The notes under the pieces were generated by a model that was not told the origin of the DNA, searched no databases, and saw nothing but the letters and a program-made list of their open reading frames with translations. The translations under genes and the position numbers were made by a program. From Actinomycetales bacterium (GTDB lineage: Bacteria; Actinomycetota; Actinomycetes; Actinomycetales; BWSM-131), in the NCBI GenBank assembly GCA_030149025.1, contig JASBSH010000160.1:1-33950 (forward strand): a stretch of DNA of 33,950 nt. The letters run 5' to 3'. Below, one piece after another: positions 23,370-31,858 of the stretch (position 1 is the first letter of the stretch; each line of letters opens with the position of its first letter).

Positions 23370-23451
23370 TGCGGGAGGCGGGAATCGAACCCGCACGCCG
23401 TGAGGCACAGAATCCTAAGTCCTGCGTGTCTACCTGTTCCACCACTCCCGC
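23370..23451 (-). tRNA. tRNA-Leu (TAG anticodon)
   Basis: A class II cloverleaf on the minus strand. The acceptor GCGGGAG (23451–23445) pairs perfectly with CTCCCGC (23377–23371); the anticodon loop CTTAGGA gives TAG; a long variable arm follows (about GTGCCTCACGGCGT), and the T arm has GGGTTCGATTCCC. Discriminator A at 23370. CCA is not encoded. Confidence 0.95.
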
Positions 23452-23520
23452 GAGCAGACGCAGACTACCCGGCGGGTCCTCCCCCGCCGGGGAGTGCGTG
23501 GTCCGCTGGTCTGCCGAGGT

Positions 23521-24783
23521 TCAGCGCAACGGGTCGAACGGCGCGAGCTCGAGCGGCCGGCGTCCGGTCGCAATCTGTTCCGCGAGCAGCTGCCCAGTCA
23601 GCGGGCCGAGCGAGATCCCCCACATCCCGTGCCCGCCAGCCACGTACACGCCGCGCTGGGCCGTGGCGCCGATCAGCGGCAGACCGTCGGCGGTGCAGGG
23701 CCGCGAGCCCACCCACTCGTCGTGACGGTCGTCGAGATTCACACCGGCGAGCAGCGGCCGAGCGGCGTCGACGATCGCCTTGATCCGCCGCGGGTCGAGA
23801 GCGGCGTCGGGCGAACGGAACTCCATCATCCCCGCGACGCGCAGCCGGTCACCGAGCGGTGTGCAGGCCACCCGCTGCGCCGGGAAGTAGATCGGCGCCT
23901 TCACCGGCTGCGGAACCGCGACGCTGAAGCTGTAGCCGCGCCCCGCCTGGACGATCCGCTTCACGCCCAACGGTTTCGCGAGCCGGTTCAGCCAGGCGCC
24001 GGTCGCCACGACGACGGCGTCGTAGGTCTCGGGGCCGGCCGACGTCCACACCGCGGGGGCGTTGTTGTACTGGTCGACCCGTGTGATCTCCACGCCCTCG
24101 GTGACCTTGCCGCCGCGGCTGCGCACCGAGTCGGCGAGGGCGTTGACGAACTCGCCCGGGTTGATGAACCGCTGCCCGTGCAGCAGCAGCGCGGCCTTCA
24201 CCTCGCTCGAGAGCGCCGGCTCGGCCGCGCGCGCCTCCTCCCCCGTCACGACGTCGACCTCGATGCCCTGGCCGGCCGCGCGGATGTGCTCGAGCTCCTC
24301 GAGGAGGACCTTGCGCTCCTCCTCGCTGCGGTAGGCGGCGATGAACGGCTCGGCGGGCCGCGTCTGCGACTTCACCCCGTTCTCGGTGAGGGTGTCGAAG
24401 GCGGCGAGCGCCAGGCGGTTCACCGGCACCAGCTGGTTCATCGCCCGCTGCCAGGCCTTGGTCGTCGAGTGGCCGACGAACCCGAGCAGGAAGCGGATGA
24501 GGCTGGGATCCGCCTTGGGCGGCACGTACACCGGCGAGGAGGGGCTCACCACTGCCTTGATGCCGTATCTCAGGACGGCCGGTTCCGGCAGCGGCGTCGT
24601 GATGCCGGGGGTCAGCCAGCCGGCGTTGCCCCACGAGGATCCCGCCGCCACGTGGTCGCGTTCGTAGACGGTCACCTCCACGCCCCTCTCCTGCAGGAAC
24701 CATGCGGTCGCGAGACCGACCATCCCGCCGCCGATGACGGCGACCCGGGACGGGGACGGCGAGGGGCTGGGTTGGGTGCTCAT
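23521..24783 (-). CDS. FAD-dependent D-amino-acid dehydrogenase/oxidase (DadA-like)
   Basis: A 420-aa FAD oxidoreductase of the DAO/DadA family. The dinucleotide motif VAVIGGGMVGLATAWFLQ starts near residue 14 after a Ser/Pro-rich leader. The family features are EPAVLRYG, INPGEFVNAL, VVVATGAWLN and near the C-terminus GSRPCTADGLPLIG and GGHGMWGISLGP, which hold the flavin. It deaminates D-amino acids (or similar) at the membrane. ATG at 24783, with GGAGGA rather far (11 nt) upstream. Divergent from a PucR-type regulator 131 bp away, which probably controls it. Exact substrate uncertain. Confidence 0.88.
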   Translation of the reverse strand: MSTQPSPSPSPSRVAVIGGGMVGLATAWFLQERGVEVTVYERDHVAAGSSWGNAGWLTPGITTPLPEPAVLRYGIKAVVSPSSPVYVPPKADPSLIRFLLGFVGHSTTKAWQRAMNQLVPVNRLALAAFDTLTENGVKSQTRPAEPFIAAYRSEEERKVLLEELEHIRAAGQGIEVDVVTGEEARAAEPALSSEVKAALLLHGQRFINPGEFVNALADSVRSRGGKVTEGVEITRVDQYNNAPAVWTSAGPETYDAVVVATGAWLNRLAKPLGVKRIVQAGRGYSFSVAVPQPVKAPIYFPAQRVACTPLGDRLRVAGMMEFRSPDAALDPRRIKAIVDAARPLLAGVNLDDRHDEWVGSRPCTADGLPLIGATAQRGVYVAGGHGMWGISLGPLTGQLLAEQIATGRRPLELAPFDPLR

Positions 24784-24914
24784 CTGGCGGTACGTCCTCC
24801 GGCACGAAGTGGGTGAGGTCCTGCTCACACCATGGGCGGGGCGACCTGCGATGTCATCATTCTGAGAAGACAAAGCAGCCGGCGCAGGTTGGCCTGACAG
24901 CACAAGGAGGTTTC
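24784..24914. promoter_or_regulatory. Divergent control region between the FAD dehydrogenase and pucR genes
   Basis: 131 bp without a gene. It must hold the promoters of both divergent genes. An AT-richer patch at about 24852–24885 (TGTCATCATTCTGAGAAGAC) is the likeliest regulator or RNA polymerase site. The PucR-like gene has a near-perfect ribosome site, AAGGAGG, at 24904–24910. Confidence 0.4.
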
Positions 24915-26492
24915 GTGGCGACGGTTCGTGAGCTCGTGAACGCCGTGGGGCCCGCCCTGCTGGGGGTCGCCCACGGTGAGGGTGGCGAGAACGTGCGTGA
25001 CGTCGTCCTCGTCCCGGTCGGCGAGGACGGGAGCGCGAACGGCGAGCCCGGCGACCTCGTGCTGTGCATGGGGTCGGACGCCGGCGATGCGCTGCTTGAG
25101 ACCCTGCGGCAGCTCGCGGGGGCGGGGGTCGCGGCGGTGGCGGTCGCCGCTGATACGGCGGGACGACCGGACGTGATCGCGCTCGCCGAGGAGAAGAAGC
25201 TGTGCCTGCTCTCGGTGCCGGCGGGCGCCGGCTGGGCACAGCTGGTGTGGCTGCTGATCGGGTTGCTGGAGGCGGCGCCGGACAGGCCACAGGAGGGACC
25301 AGCCAGCAGCTTCGGGGAGCTGTTCACGCTCGCCGACGCGGTGGAGGGCGTGCTGGGCGGTCCGGTGACGATCGAGGACGCCGCGTCGCGGGTGCTGGCG
25401 CACTCGGCGCGGCAGGAGGGGGCGGACCCGGCGCGGCTGTCGACGATCGTCGGGCGACGCGTGCCGGCCGAGCTGACGGAGCGGTTCCGGTCGACCGGGG
25501 TGCTGCGGGCCCTCCAGCGGTCGGACGAGCCGGTGCTCGTGCCCTCGTGGGGGCCGGGGATCTCGCCGCGGCTCGTCATCCCGATCCGGGCCGGCCGAGA
25601 ACTGCTCGGCTCGATCTGGGCGGCGGTCGACCACGACGTGCCGCCGGGGGGTGCGGCCGAGCTGCAGCGCATGGTGGCGCTGCTCGCGCTGCATCTGCTC
25701 CGGCTGCGCGCACAGGAGGACCTCGTCGGGCGGTTGGAGGCCGAGCGGCTGCGGGGGGCGCTCACCGGCGGTTCGCCGTCGGGTTGGGCACCCCCCGGGG
25801 AGGCGCCGTGGCGGGTGGTGGCTCTCGCCGAGAACACCAGGACGCCGAGCCTCGGCCACGCCGAGCGGTGGCGCTCGGTGCTGCGCTGGAACGGTTGGCG
25901 CACACCGCTTGTCGCGGAGGTGGACGGCCTCGCCTTCGCCCTCGTCTACTCAGGGAGCGGGGCGACTCCGGGCAGCTGGGACTGGCTGGTGCGCACCACG
26001 GCGACCGGGCTCGTGGCTGCTTCGTCGCCGGTGCGGGCAGCCGGTGGACTTGTCGAGGCCCGCGCTGAGGCCGCTGAGGTGATGCAGCTGCTGCGTGCCG
26101 GACCGATGGGGCTGGACCGGGGTGGTGGTGGTGGGCAGGAGCGGCAGGTCGTCGCAGCGGAGGACGCCTGGGCGGCGCTGGTGGTGTCGAGGGCGGTGGC
26201 GACGGTGGGTGATGCCGGCGCCTCGGCGGGGTCCGCCGTTGCCGGTGGGCCGCTGAGTCGCCTGCTGGCCCATGATGCTGCGAACGGGACCGACCTGGCC
26301 CGAACGCTGGCCGCGCACCTCGCTCACCCTGGCGACCCACGTGCGGCGGCCGGGCGCCTTCATGTGCATCCCAACACGTTTCGCTACCGGATGCGCAAGA
26401 TCGCCGAGATCGCTCCGATGGACCTGGACGACGAGCTGGTCCGGTTGGCGGTCCAGCTGCAGCTTCTCGCCGCGCTCCGCCCTCTGCGCTGA
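24915..26492 (+). CDS. PucR-family transcriptional regulator
   Basis: A 525-aa regulator. The N-terminal about 120 residues (ATVRELVNAVG start, then a purine-catabolism-type domain), a middle part with GGDEF-like fold, and at the C-terminus the PucR HTH: LAAHLAHPGDPRAAAGRLHV followed by HPNTFRYRMRKIAEI. GTG at 24915 with AAGGAGG 4 nt upstream, one of the best ribosome sites in the window. PucR proteins usually activate a neighbouring catabolic gene when the substrate is present; the divergent FAD amino-acid dehydrogenase is the obvious target. The stop codon lies inside a long inverted repeat. Confidence 0.88.
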   Translation: MATVRELVNAVGPALLGVAHGEGGENVRDVVLVPVGEDGSANGEPGDLVLCMGSDAGDALLETLRQLAGAGVAAVAVAADTAGRPDVIALAEEKKLCLLSVPAGAGWAQLVWLLIGLLEAAPDRPQEGPASSFGELFTLADAVEGVLGGPVTIEDAASRVLAHSARQEGADPARLSTIVGRRVPAELTERFRSTGVLRALQRSDEPVLVPSWGPGISPRLVIPIRAGRELLGSIWAAVDHDVPPGGAAELQRMVALLALHLLRLRAQEDLVGRLEAERLRGALTGGSPSGWAPPGEAPWRVVALAENTRTPSLGHAERWRSVLRWNGWRTPLVAEVDGLAFALVYSGSGATPGSWDWLVRTTATGLVAASSPVRAAGGLVEARAEAAEVMQLLRAGPMGLDRGGGGGQERQVVAAEDAWAALVVSRAVATVGDAGASAGSAVAGGPLSRLLAHDAANGTDLARTLAAHLAHPGDPRAAAGRLHVHPNTFRYRMRKIAEIAPMDLDDELVRLAVQLQLLAALRPLR

Positions 26493-26536
26493 TCATGAAA
26501 CTCCGGTTCACGGTCTGTACCGGATTTTCATGATCA
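26490..26536. terminator. 18-bp inverted repeat over the pucR stop codon
   Basis: Arms at 26490–26507 and 26519–26536 are inverted repeats with a single mismatch around an 11-nt loop; the outer part is TGATCATGAAA / TTTCATGATCA. The first three bases are the TGA stop of pucR. It lies between convergent genes and has A/T tracts within the arms, so it probably ends both transcripts. Confidence 0.75.
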
Positions 26537-26585
26537 CCGCGTTATGCTCGCCGCGATCGGGCTGGGATCACCGCAGCGGGATGGG

Positions 26586-28160
26586 TCACGTGACGGTGAC
26601 CGTGCGGGTGTGCCACCCGGTCGCGCCATCGGGGGCCAGGGGCGCCTCGCGACCCGTTTGAACCTGACCCGTCCCGTCAATGGCCCGCACGGTCAGCCGG
26701 TGCTCTCCGGGTGTCGCGGCCCAGGGGAACCACCACTGCCGCCATGTGTCGGGACCAGGCACCTGCGCGAGCCGGGCGCGTTGCCAGCTGTCGTCGTCCA
26801 CCTTGATCTCGACCGCCTCGATGCCGCGGTGCTGCGCCCACGCGACCCCGGCGATCGTGACCGGGCCGGCTTGCACGGTCTCGAACCGCCCTGGCACGTC
26901 GATGCGCGAGGCGGTCTTCACGGGTCCGCGAGGCGCCCAGCCACGGTCGGTCCAGTAGGCGGTGCGGTCAGCGAACCGGGTGACTTCGAGGTCGACCACC
27001 CATTTCGTCGCCGAGACGTAGCCGTAGAGACCGGCAACCACCATCCGCACCGGGTAGCCGTGCGCGACCGGCAGGGGCTGACCGTTCATGCCGATGGCCA
27101 GCAGGGCGTCGCGGCCGTCGAGGAGGACGTCGAGCGGCGTGGAGGCGGTGAAACCGTCGGCGCTGGTGGACAGCACCATGTCGGCGTCTGGGTGGGGCCC
27201 GGCCTGGCGGAGGACGCGGGCGATCGGATAGCCCAGCCACTTGGCGTTGCCGGCGAGGTTGCCGCCGACCTCGTTCGAGACGCAGGTGAGCGTCAGGTAG
27301 GTCTCGACCAGGTCAGCGGCGAGCAGGTCGTCGAAGGTAAGCTCGACCTCCCGGTCGACGAGGCCGTGCACCTTCAGCCGCCACCCGGCTGCATCGACCT
27401 GCGGCAGGGCGAGGGCGGTGTCGACCCGGTAGAAGTCGTCGTTGTCCGTGATGAAGGGTGTGAGGCCGGAGATCTTCACCGAGGCCCCGGCGGGAAGCGG
27501 TGCGGCAGGGCGGACCGGTGCCGGCAGGCTGAGTGCGGCGCGGGCGCTGGCGACGGTTCTGGATGCGGTGCTGACGGTACGGGCCGCGGCCCACGTGAGC
27601 CCGGCGCCGAGAGCGACAAGCGTTGCGTTGGTGAGGAACTCGCGTCGGTTGGGGGCGCGGGCGACTTGCTGGGCGCTGGTGGCGCGTCGGTCGTCGGCAG
27701 GCTGCCGAACCGGGGCGCGGCGCAGTAAGAAGCGGAGCACAAGGAGCCCGACCACCGTGCCGAGCAGGGTCGGGGCGACGTCAAGCGGTCCGGCTGCCGG
27801 CCGGGTCGCCGCGGCCGTTGCAGCGACGAGACCGAGGATGATCGCGAGCGCCGCTCCAGCAGCCCATCGCCATGCCGCGAGGACGCCGGCCGCTGCCGAG
27901 AGGAGCGCGACGACGAGCACGATGGCGATGGTCAGGACGAGCTTGTCCTGGGTGCCGAACGTCCTGATCGCGAAGTCCTTGAGCCACGGTGGCGTGAGGT
28001 CGACGAACGCTCCCCCGACAGCGATCAGCGGGGCGGACGTGGGTGAGACGAACGCCGCGGCGAGCTCCGCCGTCGCGATCGTTACGGCACCCGACAGCAG
28101 ACCGGCCAGTGCTGCGAAGGGACGTGCGGTTGGTCCCACCCGCTCAGTCTTGCACCGCAC
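26586..28160 (-). CDS. Sulfite-oxidase-like molybdopterin enzyme with membrane anchor
   Basis: Up to 524 aa. The N-terminal about 190 residues have five hydrophobic segments, then a periplasmic-type sulfite oxidase molybdopterin domain: LTCVSNEVGGN with the Mo-binding Cys, GYPIARVLRQAG, HGYPVRMVVAGLYGYVSATK and WTDRGWAPRGPVKTASRIDVP. A C-terminal dimerisation (Ig-like) domain follows (AGVAWAQHRGIEAVEIKVDD, ending TGWHTRTVTVT). GTG at 28160 or a second GTG at 28139 may be the start. It is predicted to oxidise sulfite or a related compound outside the membrane; no cytochrome partner is nearby. Confidence 0.9.
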   Translation of the reverse strand: MRCKTERVGPTARPFAALAGLLSGAVTIATAELAAAFVSPTSAPLIAVGGAFVDLTPPWLKDFAIRTFGTQDKLVLTIAIVLVVALLSAAAGVLAAWRWAAGAALAIILGLVAATAAATRPAAGPLDVAPTLLGTVVGLLVLRFLLRRAPVRQPADDRRATSAQQVARAPNRREFLTNATLVALGAGLTWAAARTVSTASRTVASARAALSLPAPVRPAAPLPAGASVKISGLTPFITDNDDFYRVDTALALPQVDAAGWRLKVHGLVDREVELTFDDLLAADLVETYLTLTCVSNEVGGNLAGNAKWLGYPIARVLRQAGPHPDADMVLSTSADGFTASTPLDVLLDGRDALLAIGMNGQPLPVAHGYPVRMVVAGLYGYVSATKWVVDLEVTRFADRTAYWTDRGWAPRGPVKTASRIDVPGRFETVQAGPVTIAGVAWAQHRGIEAVEIKVDDDSWQRARLAQVPGPDTWRQWWFPWAATPGEHRLTVRAIDGTGQVQTGREAPLAPDGATGWHTRTVTVT

Positions 28161-28276
28161 GCCGCCACACAGGCGAGCCCATCCGGGCTATGGACGAGTG
28201 GTCATCCGCGGCGGAACATGGACCGCGGTACGGCCCGGCGAGCCCTCCGGGCGGCCAGGAAGAAGGATGGAGCCCC

Positions 28277-28573
28277 ATGAGTGTGCTTATGACGCTTCGG
28301 GTGACGGCAGACGCGAAGGCTATCGAGAGCACCGACGCAGCCACCCTCCAGGCGTTCGCCGAGCGAGCGAAGTCCTTCGGGGTCATCTCTCACCACTTCT
28401 ACGGCAACGGCAGCGAAGTTCTTGTCGTTGACGAGTGGCCCGACGAGCAGTCGTTCCACAAGTTCTTCCAGTCGAGCCCTGACGTCAGTCAGATGATGGA
28501 GAGGGCGGGCGTCACTGCCGCGCCGACACCGGAGTTCTGGCGCCGCCTGGACGTGAACGACAGCGTCGGCTGA
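28277..28573 (+). CDS. Small antibiotic-biosynthesis-monooxygenase-fold protein
   Basis: A 98-aa protein with the ferredoxin-like (dimeric alpha/beta barrel) plan of ABM/Dabb proteins: beta-strand VLMTLRVTAD, helix AATLQAFAERAKSFGV, strands ISHHFYGNGSEVLVVDEW, helix DEQSFHKFFQSSPDVSQMM, and FWRRLDV. The ATG at 28277 has GGATGGAG upstream. Some members oxidise aromatic substrates without cofactors; here no function can be given. Convergent with rdgB. Confidence 0.7.
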   Translation: MSVLMTLRVTADAKAIESTDAATLQAFAERAKSFGVISHHFYGNGSEVLVVDEWPDEQSFHKFFQSSPDVSQMMERAGVTAAPTPEFWRRLDVNDSVG

Positions 28574-28610
28574 ACGCCCCTCAGCGGGGACTCGGCTCCG
28601 GCGCGGGGAC

Positions 28611-29291
28611 TCAGTTCCTGCTCACTCCGCGCCCCTTGGGTGCAGTAAGCACCGCGACCAGGGCCGGGGCCAGTTTGCGCACGGCCCTGGCGCGGTGGCT
28701 GATCGCGTTCTTCTCGTCGTCCGGCAGTTCGGCGACGGTGCGGGTGTCGTTCTCGACGCGGACGATCGGGTCGTAGCCGAAGCCGCCGCTCCCCCGGGGC
28801 GCCCGCTCCAGCCAGCCGGCCAGCTCCCCGTGCTCCACCCGCTCGTGACCGTCCGGGGTCACCAGCGCGGCGGCGCAGACGAACTTGGCTGCCCGGTGCT
28901 CGTCGGGCACGTCGGAGAGCTGATCGAGCAGCAGCTCCAGGTTCGCCGTGTCGTTGCCGTGGCTGCCGGACCAGCGTGCCGAGAAGACGCCCGGCGCACC
29001 GCCCAGCACCTCGACGGCGAGCCCCGAGTCGTCCGCCACCGAGGGCAGACCCGTTGCAGCACAGACAGAGTGCGCCTTCAGCAGCGAGTTCTCGGCGAAC
29101 GTCACACCGCTCTCGACGACGTCCTCGACGCCCTCGATCTCCGCTGCGCCGATCACCGCGTGGTCGAGGTCGACGTCCGCGGCGTGCTCCCCCATCACCT
29201 CGGCCAGGATCTGCCGGAGCTCCCGCACCTTGTGGGCGTTGCGGGTCGCGAGGACCAGCCTCGCCCCCTTCGGGACGCGCCCCGCGCTCAC
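28611..29291 (-). CDS. rdgB: dITP/XTP pyrophosphatase
   Basis: A 226-aa Ham1/RdgB-family nucleotide house-cleaner that removes non-canonical purine triphosphates (dITP, XTP). Motifs: LVLATRNAHKVRELRQIL at the start, FAENSLLKA, SVADDSGLAVEVLGGAPGVF and SGGFGYDPIV, and SHRARAVRKL near the end. The GTG at 29291 overlaps the TGA of rph (GTGA), so the two are co-translated; a longer frame upstream is rph antiframe. rph–rdgB pairing is conserved in actinobacteria and beyond. Confidence 0.95.
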   Translation of the reverse strand: MSAGRVPKGARLVLATRNAHKVRELRQILAEVMGEHAADVDLDHAVIGAAEIEGVEDVVESGVTFAENSLLKAHSVCAATGLPSVADDSGLAVEVLGGAPGVFSARWSGSHGNDTANLELLLDQLSDVPDEHRAAKFVCAAALVTPDGHERVEHGELAGWLERAPRGSGGFGYDPIVRVENDTRTVAELPDDEKNAISHRARAVRKLAPALVAVLTAPKGRGVSRN

Positions 29292-30028
29292 GGCCGGGCC
29301 GCCGGTGCCTCCGCGAGCGCGGCGGCCTGGATCTCGGCCAGCTGGACGCACCCGGCCACCCCCAGGTCGAGCAGGGCGTTCAGCTCCGACCGGTCGAACG
29401 GGGCGCCCTCGGCCGTCCCCTGCACCTCCACGAACAGCCAGCGCCCGGTGACGACGAGGTTCATGTCGGTTTCGGCCTTGACGTCCTCGGCGTAGTTCAG
29501 GTCGAGAACCGGTGTGCCGTCGAAGATTCCGACGCTCACCGCGGAGATGGAGTCCAGCAACGGGTCCTTGGAGACGAGCCCCTTCTCACGGGCCCACCTC
29601 ACGGCGTCGACGAGAGCGACGTACGCGCCGGTGATCGCCGCCGTTCGCGTGCCGCCGTCCGCCTGCAGCACGTCGCAGTCCAGCACGATCGTGTTCTCCC
29701 CCAGCAGCTTCGTGTCGATCACCGCACGAAGGGAGCGGCCGATCAGCCGCGAGATCTCATGCGTCCGACCGCCGATCCTGCCCTTGACGGACTCCCGGTC
29801 CGACCGCGTGTGCGTCGCCCTCGGCAGCATCGCGTACTCGGAGGTGACCCACCCGAGACCGGATCCCTTGCGCCAGCGCGGGACTCCCTCCGTCAGGGAG
29901 GCGGCGCACAGCACCCGTGTGTTGCCGAACTCGACGAGCACGCTGCCTTCCGCGTAGTCCAGCCACTGGCGGGTGATTCGCACGTCGCGAAGCTGGTCGG
30001 GTGCACGTCCATCGGGTCGGTTCGTCAT
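29288..30028 (-). CDS. rph: Ribonuclease PH
   Basis: A 246-aa phosphorolytic 3' exoribonuclease that trims tRNA precursors. Family features: RPDGRAPDQLRDVRITRQWL, GSGLGWVTSEYAMLPRAT, GRIGGRTHEISRLIGRSLR, CDVLQADGGTRTAAITGAY and DLNYAEDVKAETDMN with the catalytic acids. The ATG at 30028 sits 8 nt after TAGGCT, so it may also have its own leaderless promoter besides being read from murI. Overlaps rdgB by 4 nt. Confidence 0.96.
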   Translation of the reverse strand: MTNRPDGRAPDQLRDVRITRQWLDYAEGSVLVEFGNTRVLCAASLTEGVPRWRKGSGLGWVTSEYAMLPRATHTRSDRESVKGRIGGRTHEISRLIGRSLRAVIDTKLLGENTIVLDCDVLQADGGTRTAAITGAYVALVDAVRWAREKGLVSKDPLLDSISAVSVGIFDGTPVLDLNYAEDVKAETDMNLVVTGRWLFVEVQGTAEGAPFDRSELNALLDLGVAGCVQLAEIQAAALAEAPAARP

Positions 30029-30036
30029 GGCAGGCG

Positions 30037-30042
30037 AGCCTA
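30037..30042 (-). promoter_or_regulatory. -10 element of rph (leaderless)
   Basis: TAGGCT on the minus strand, 8 nt before the rph ATG and within the 25-bp gap after the MBL gene. Confidence 0.5.
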
Positions 30043-30053
30043 ACGACCGACGG

Positions 30054-30842
30054 TCAGAGGACGTGGACGGCGCCCGGCTGGGCCAGCTCGATCGGCCCGC
30101 CGAAGGCGCCCCTCGCCTCCTCGACCGTCAGGGCGGGGTCGTTCCACGGCGGGAGATGGGTGAGCACGAGGCTCTTCACGTCCGCCTTCGCCGCCAGCTG
30201 ACCGGCTCGCAGACCGGTCAGGTGGATCCCCCGGGTCGTGTCCCTGCCCTCGTGGAAGGCGGCCTCGCTGAGCAGCAGGTCTGCCGCCTGGCTGAGCTCC
30301 TCCACCTCCGCGCAGCTGTCTGTGTCCCCCGTGTAGGCGAGGGTGCGCCGCTCCCCCGGCTCGGCGGTGGACGGGCCCTCCACCCGGAACCCGTACGCCT
30401 CGACAGGGTGGTTCACACGCCGGGGCAGGATCCGCAGCGGTCCGATGTCGACGTGCGTGGCGTCGTCCAGGGTCCTGAAGTCGAACTCCTCGGACATCCC
30501 GGGTGAGGGGTGCAGGTCGTACGCGTGCGCCATCCGGCGGGCCGTCCCCTTCGGCCCCCACACCGGGATGCGGCCGTCTCGCGGCCCGAGGGGGTCGTAC
30601 TTGAGGGCGACGTAGTAGCCACACAGGTCGAGGCAGTGGTCCGCGTGGAGGTGGCTGAGCAGGACCCCGTCGACGTCCTGCAGCCGCACATGCGCCTGCA
30701 GCGGCCCCAGGGCGCCGTTGCCGAGGTCGAGGACGACGCTCCAGGTCCGGTCGTGCTCGTCCTCGGCCTGCAGCAGATAGCTGGACGCCGGCGACTCCGG
30801 TCCCGGGAAGGACCCAGAGCAACCGATCACCGTCAGTCTCAT
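30054..30842 (-). CDS. Metallo-beta-lactamase-fold hydrolase (RNase Z-like)
   Basis: A 262-aa MBL-fold protein related to RNase Z and 3',5'-cyclic phosphodiesterases. It starts MRLTVIGCSGSFPGPESPAS; the metal motif is LLSHLHADHCLD, with later His/Asp ligands in AYTGDTDSC and VLTHLPPW. The ATG at 30842 overlaps the murI stop by 4 nt (ATGA). It is found in this position between murI and rph throughout actinobacteria. Its true substrate is unsettled. Confidence 0.92.
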   Translation of the reverse strand: MRLTVIGCSGSFPGPESPASSYLLQAEDEHDRTWSVVLDLGNGALGPLQAHVRLQDVDGVLLSHLHADHCLDLCGYYVALKYDPLGPRDGRIPVWGPKGTARRMAHAYDLHPSPGMSEEFDFRTLDDATHVDIGPLRILPRRVNHPVEAYGFRVEGPSTAEPGERRTLAYTGDTDSCAEVEELSQAADLLLSEAAFHEGRDTTRGIHLTGLRAGQLAAKADVKSLVLTHLPPWNDPALTVEEARGAFGGPIELAQPGAVHVL

Positions 30843-31657
30843 ACCGGCACCCCCGCGGCCTCCGCCATGGCGACCTCGGGACCGAGGAAGCGGCGAGCGA
30901 GGTGCGAGAACTGGCCCGGGTCGCCGGTGGTGAGGAAGCGGTGCTGCGGCTGGGGCAGGTCGTCCGGACGGTTGAGGCCGCGGCGGGTGAGCTGGCGGTA
31001 GACCTCCTGCGCCGTCTCCTCCGCGCTGCTGACCAGGGTGACGGGCTGGTCGGGGTTGAGCTCGTCCATCACGTAGGAGACCACTCCCGTCAGCAGGGGG
31101 TAGTGGGTGCAGCCGAGGACGAGGGTGTCGACACCCGCCTCGGCGACGGGGCGCAGGTAGTCGCGGGCGACGTCGAGCAGCTCCGGCCCGGAGGTGACGC
31201 CAGCCTCGACGAACTCGACGAACCTCGGGCAGGGCTGGGTCACGACCCGGACCTGCGGGGCCGCGGCGAAGGCGTCCTCGTACGCACCCGAGGTGGCTGT
31301 GGCCACGGTCGAGATCACGCCGACCTTGTTGTTGCGGGTGCTGGCGGCGGCGCGGCGGACCGCGGGCCGGATCACCTCGATCACCGGGACGTCGTACCGC
31401 TCTCGCGCGTCGTGGAGGACCGCGGCACTGGCGGAGTTGCAGGCGATGACGAGCAGCTTCACCCCGTGCTCGACCAGCTCGTCCAGGCACTGCAGCGCGA
31501 ACTCGCGGACCTCGGCGATCGGGCGCGGACCGTACGGCTGGCGTGCGGTGTCGGCGAAGTAGAGCACCGGCTCGTGCGGGAGCTGGTCCAGCACGGCTCG
31601 GGCCACCGTCAGCCCGCCGAAGCCGGAGTCGAAGATCCCGATCGGCGCGTCGTTCAC
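30839..31657 (-). CDS. murI: Glutamate racemase
   Basis: A 272-aa cofactor-independent racemase making D-glutamate for peptidoglycan. Motifs: PIGIFDSGFGGLTVARA, YFADTARQPYG, the first catalytic Cys in LLVIACNSASAA, PVIEVIRPAVR, and the second in LGCTHYPLL. The GTG at 31657 was chosen because it gives the family N-terminus and lies 7 nt after TAGGGT. Overlaps the MBL gene by 4 nt. Confidence 0.96.
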   Translation of the reverse strand: MNDAPIGIFDSGFGGLTVARAVLDQLPHEPVLYFADTARQPYGPRPIAEVREFALQCLDELVEHGVKLLVIACNSASAAVLHDARERYDVPVIEVIRPAVRRAAASTRNNKVGVISTVATATSGAYEDAFAAAPQVRVVTQPCPRFVEFVEAGVTSGPELLDVARDYLRPVAEAGVDTLVLGCTHYPLLTGVVSYVMDELNPDQPVTLVSSAEETAQEVYRQLTRRGLNRPDDLPQPQHRFLTTGDPGQFSHLARRFLGPEVAMAEAAGVPV

Positions 31658-31664
31658 GCGGAGA

Positions 31665-31670
31665 ACCCTA
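31665..31670 (-). promoter_or_regulatory. -10 element of murI (leaderless)
   Basis: TAGGGT on the minus strand, exactly 7 nt before the GTG of murI. Confidence 0.6.
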
Positions 31671-31758
31671 CGTGTGGGGTGCGTCATGGTGCTCTTCTGT
31701 GTTGTGCGTCCTTGGCCACACCAGCGAGAGCGCGTCCTCAGGCCCGGGCTTACCTTGC

Positions 31759-31830
31759 GCAGACCGCGACGTTCTGCTGGTGGAATCCGGTCTCTGAGCA
31801 CGAGGACTCCGGCAGAAGGTCGCGGTCTGC
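31759..31830. repeat. 72-bp imperfect palindrome (22-bp arms)
   Basis: Arms at 31759–31780 and 31809–31830 are inverted copies with two mismatches, around a 28-nt loop. The arms begin GCAGACCGCGAC. It lies about 30 bp past the DUF2017 stop and upstream of murI, with no T-run. It could be a terminator, or a mobile REP/MITE-like element. Confidence 0.75.
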
Positions 31831-31858
31831 GGGATGGGGTGGGTGCTAAGGCGACCCC

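Noticed and set aside
23494..24816. 440-residue plus-strand open frame
   Set aside because: Antisense to the FAD dehydrogenase; Arg/His/Leu repeats typical of GC-rich shadow frames.
28577..28612. Terminator between the ABM-fold gene and rdgB
   Set aside because: Only a 4-bp CCCC/GGGG stem and two GCGGGGACTC direct repeats are present; too weak to call.
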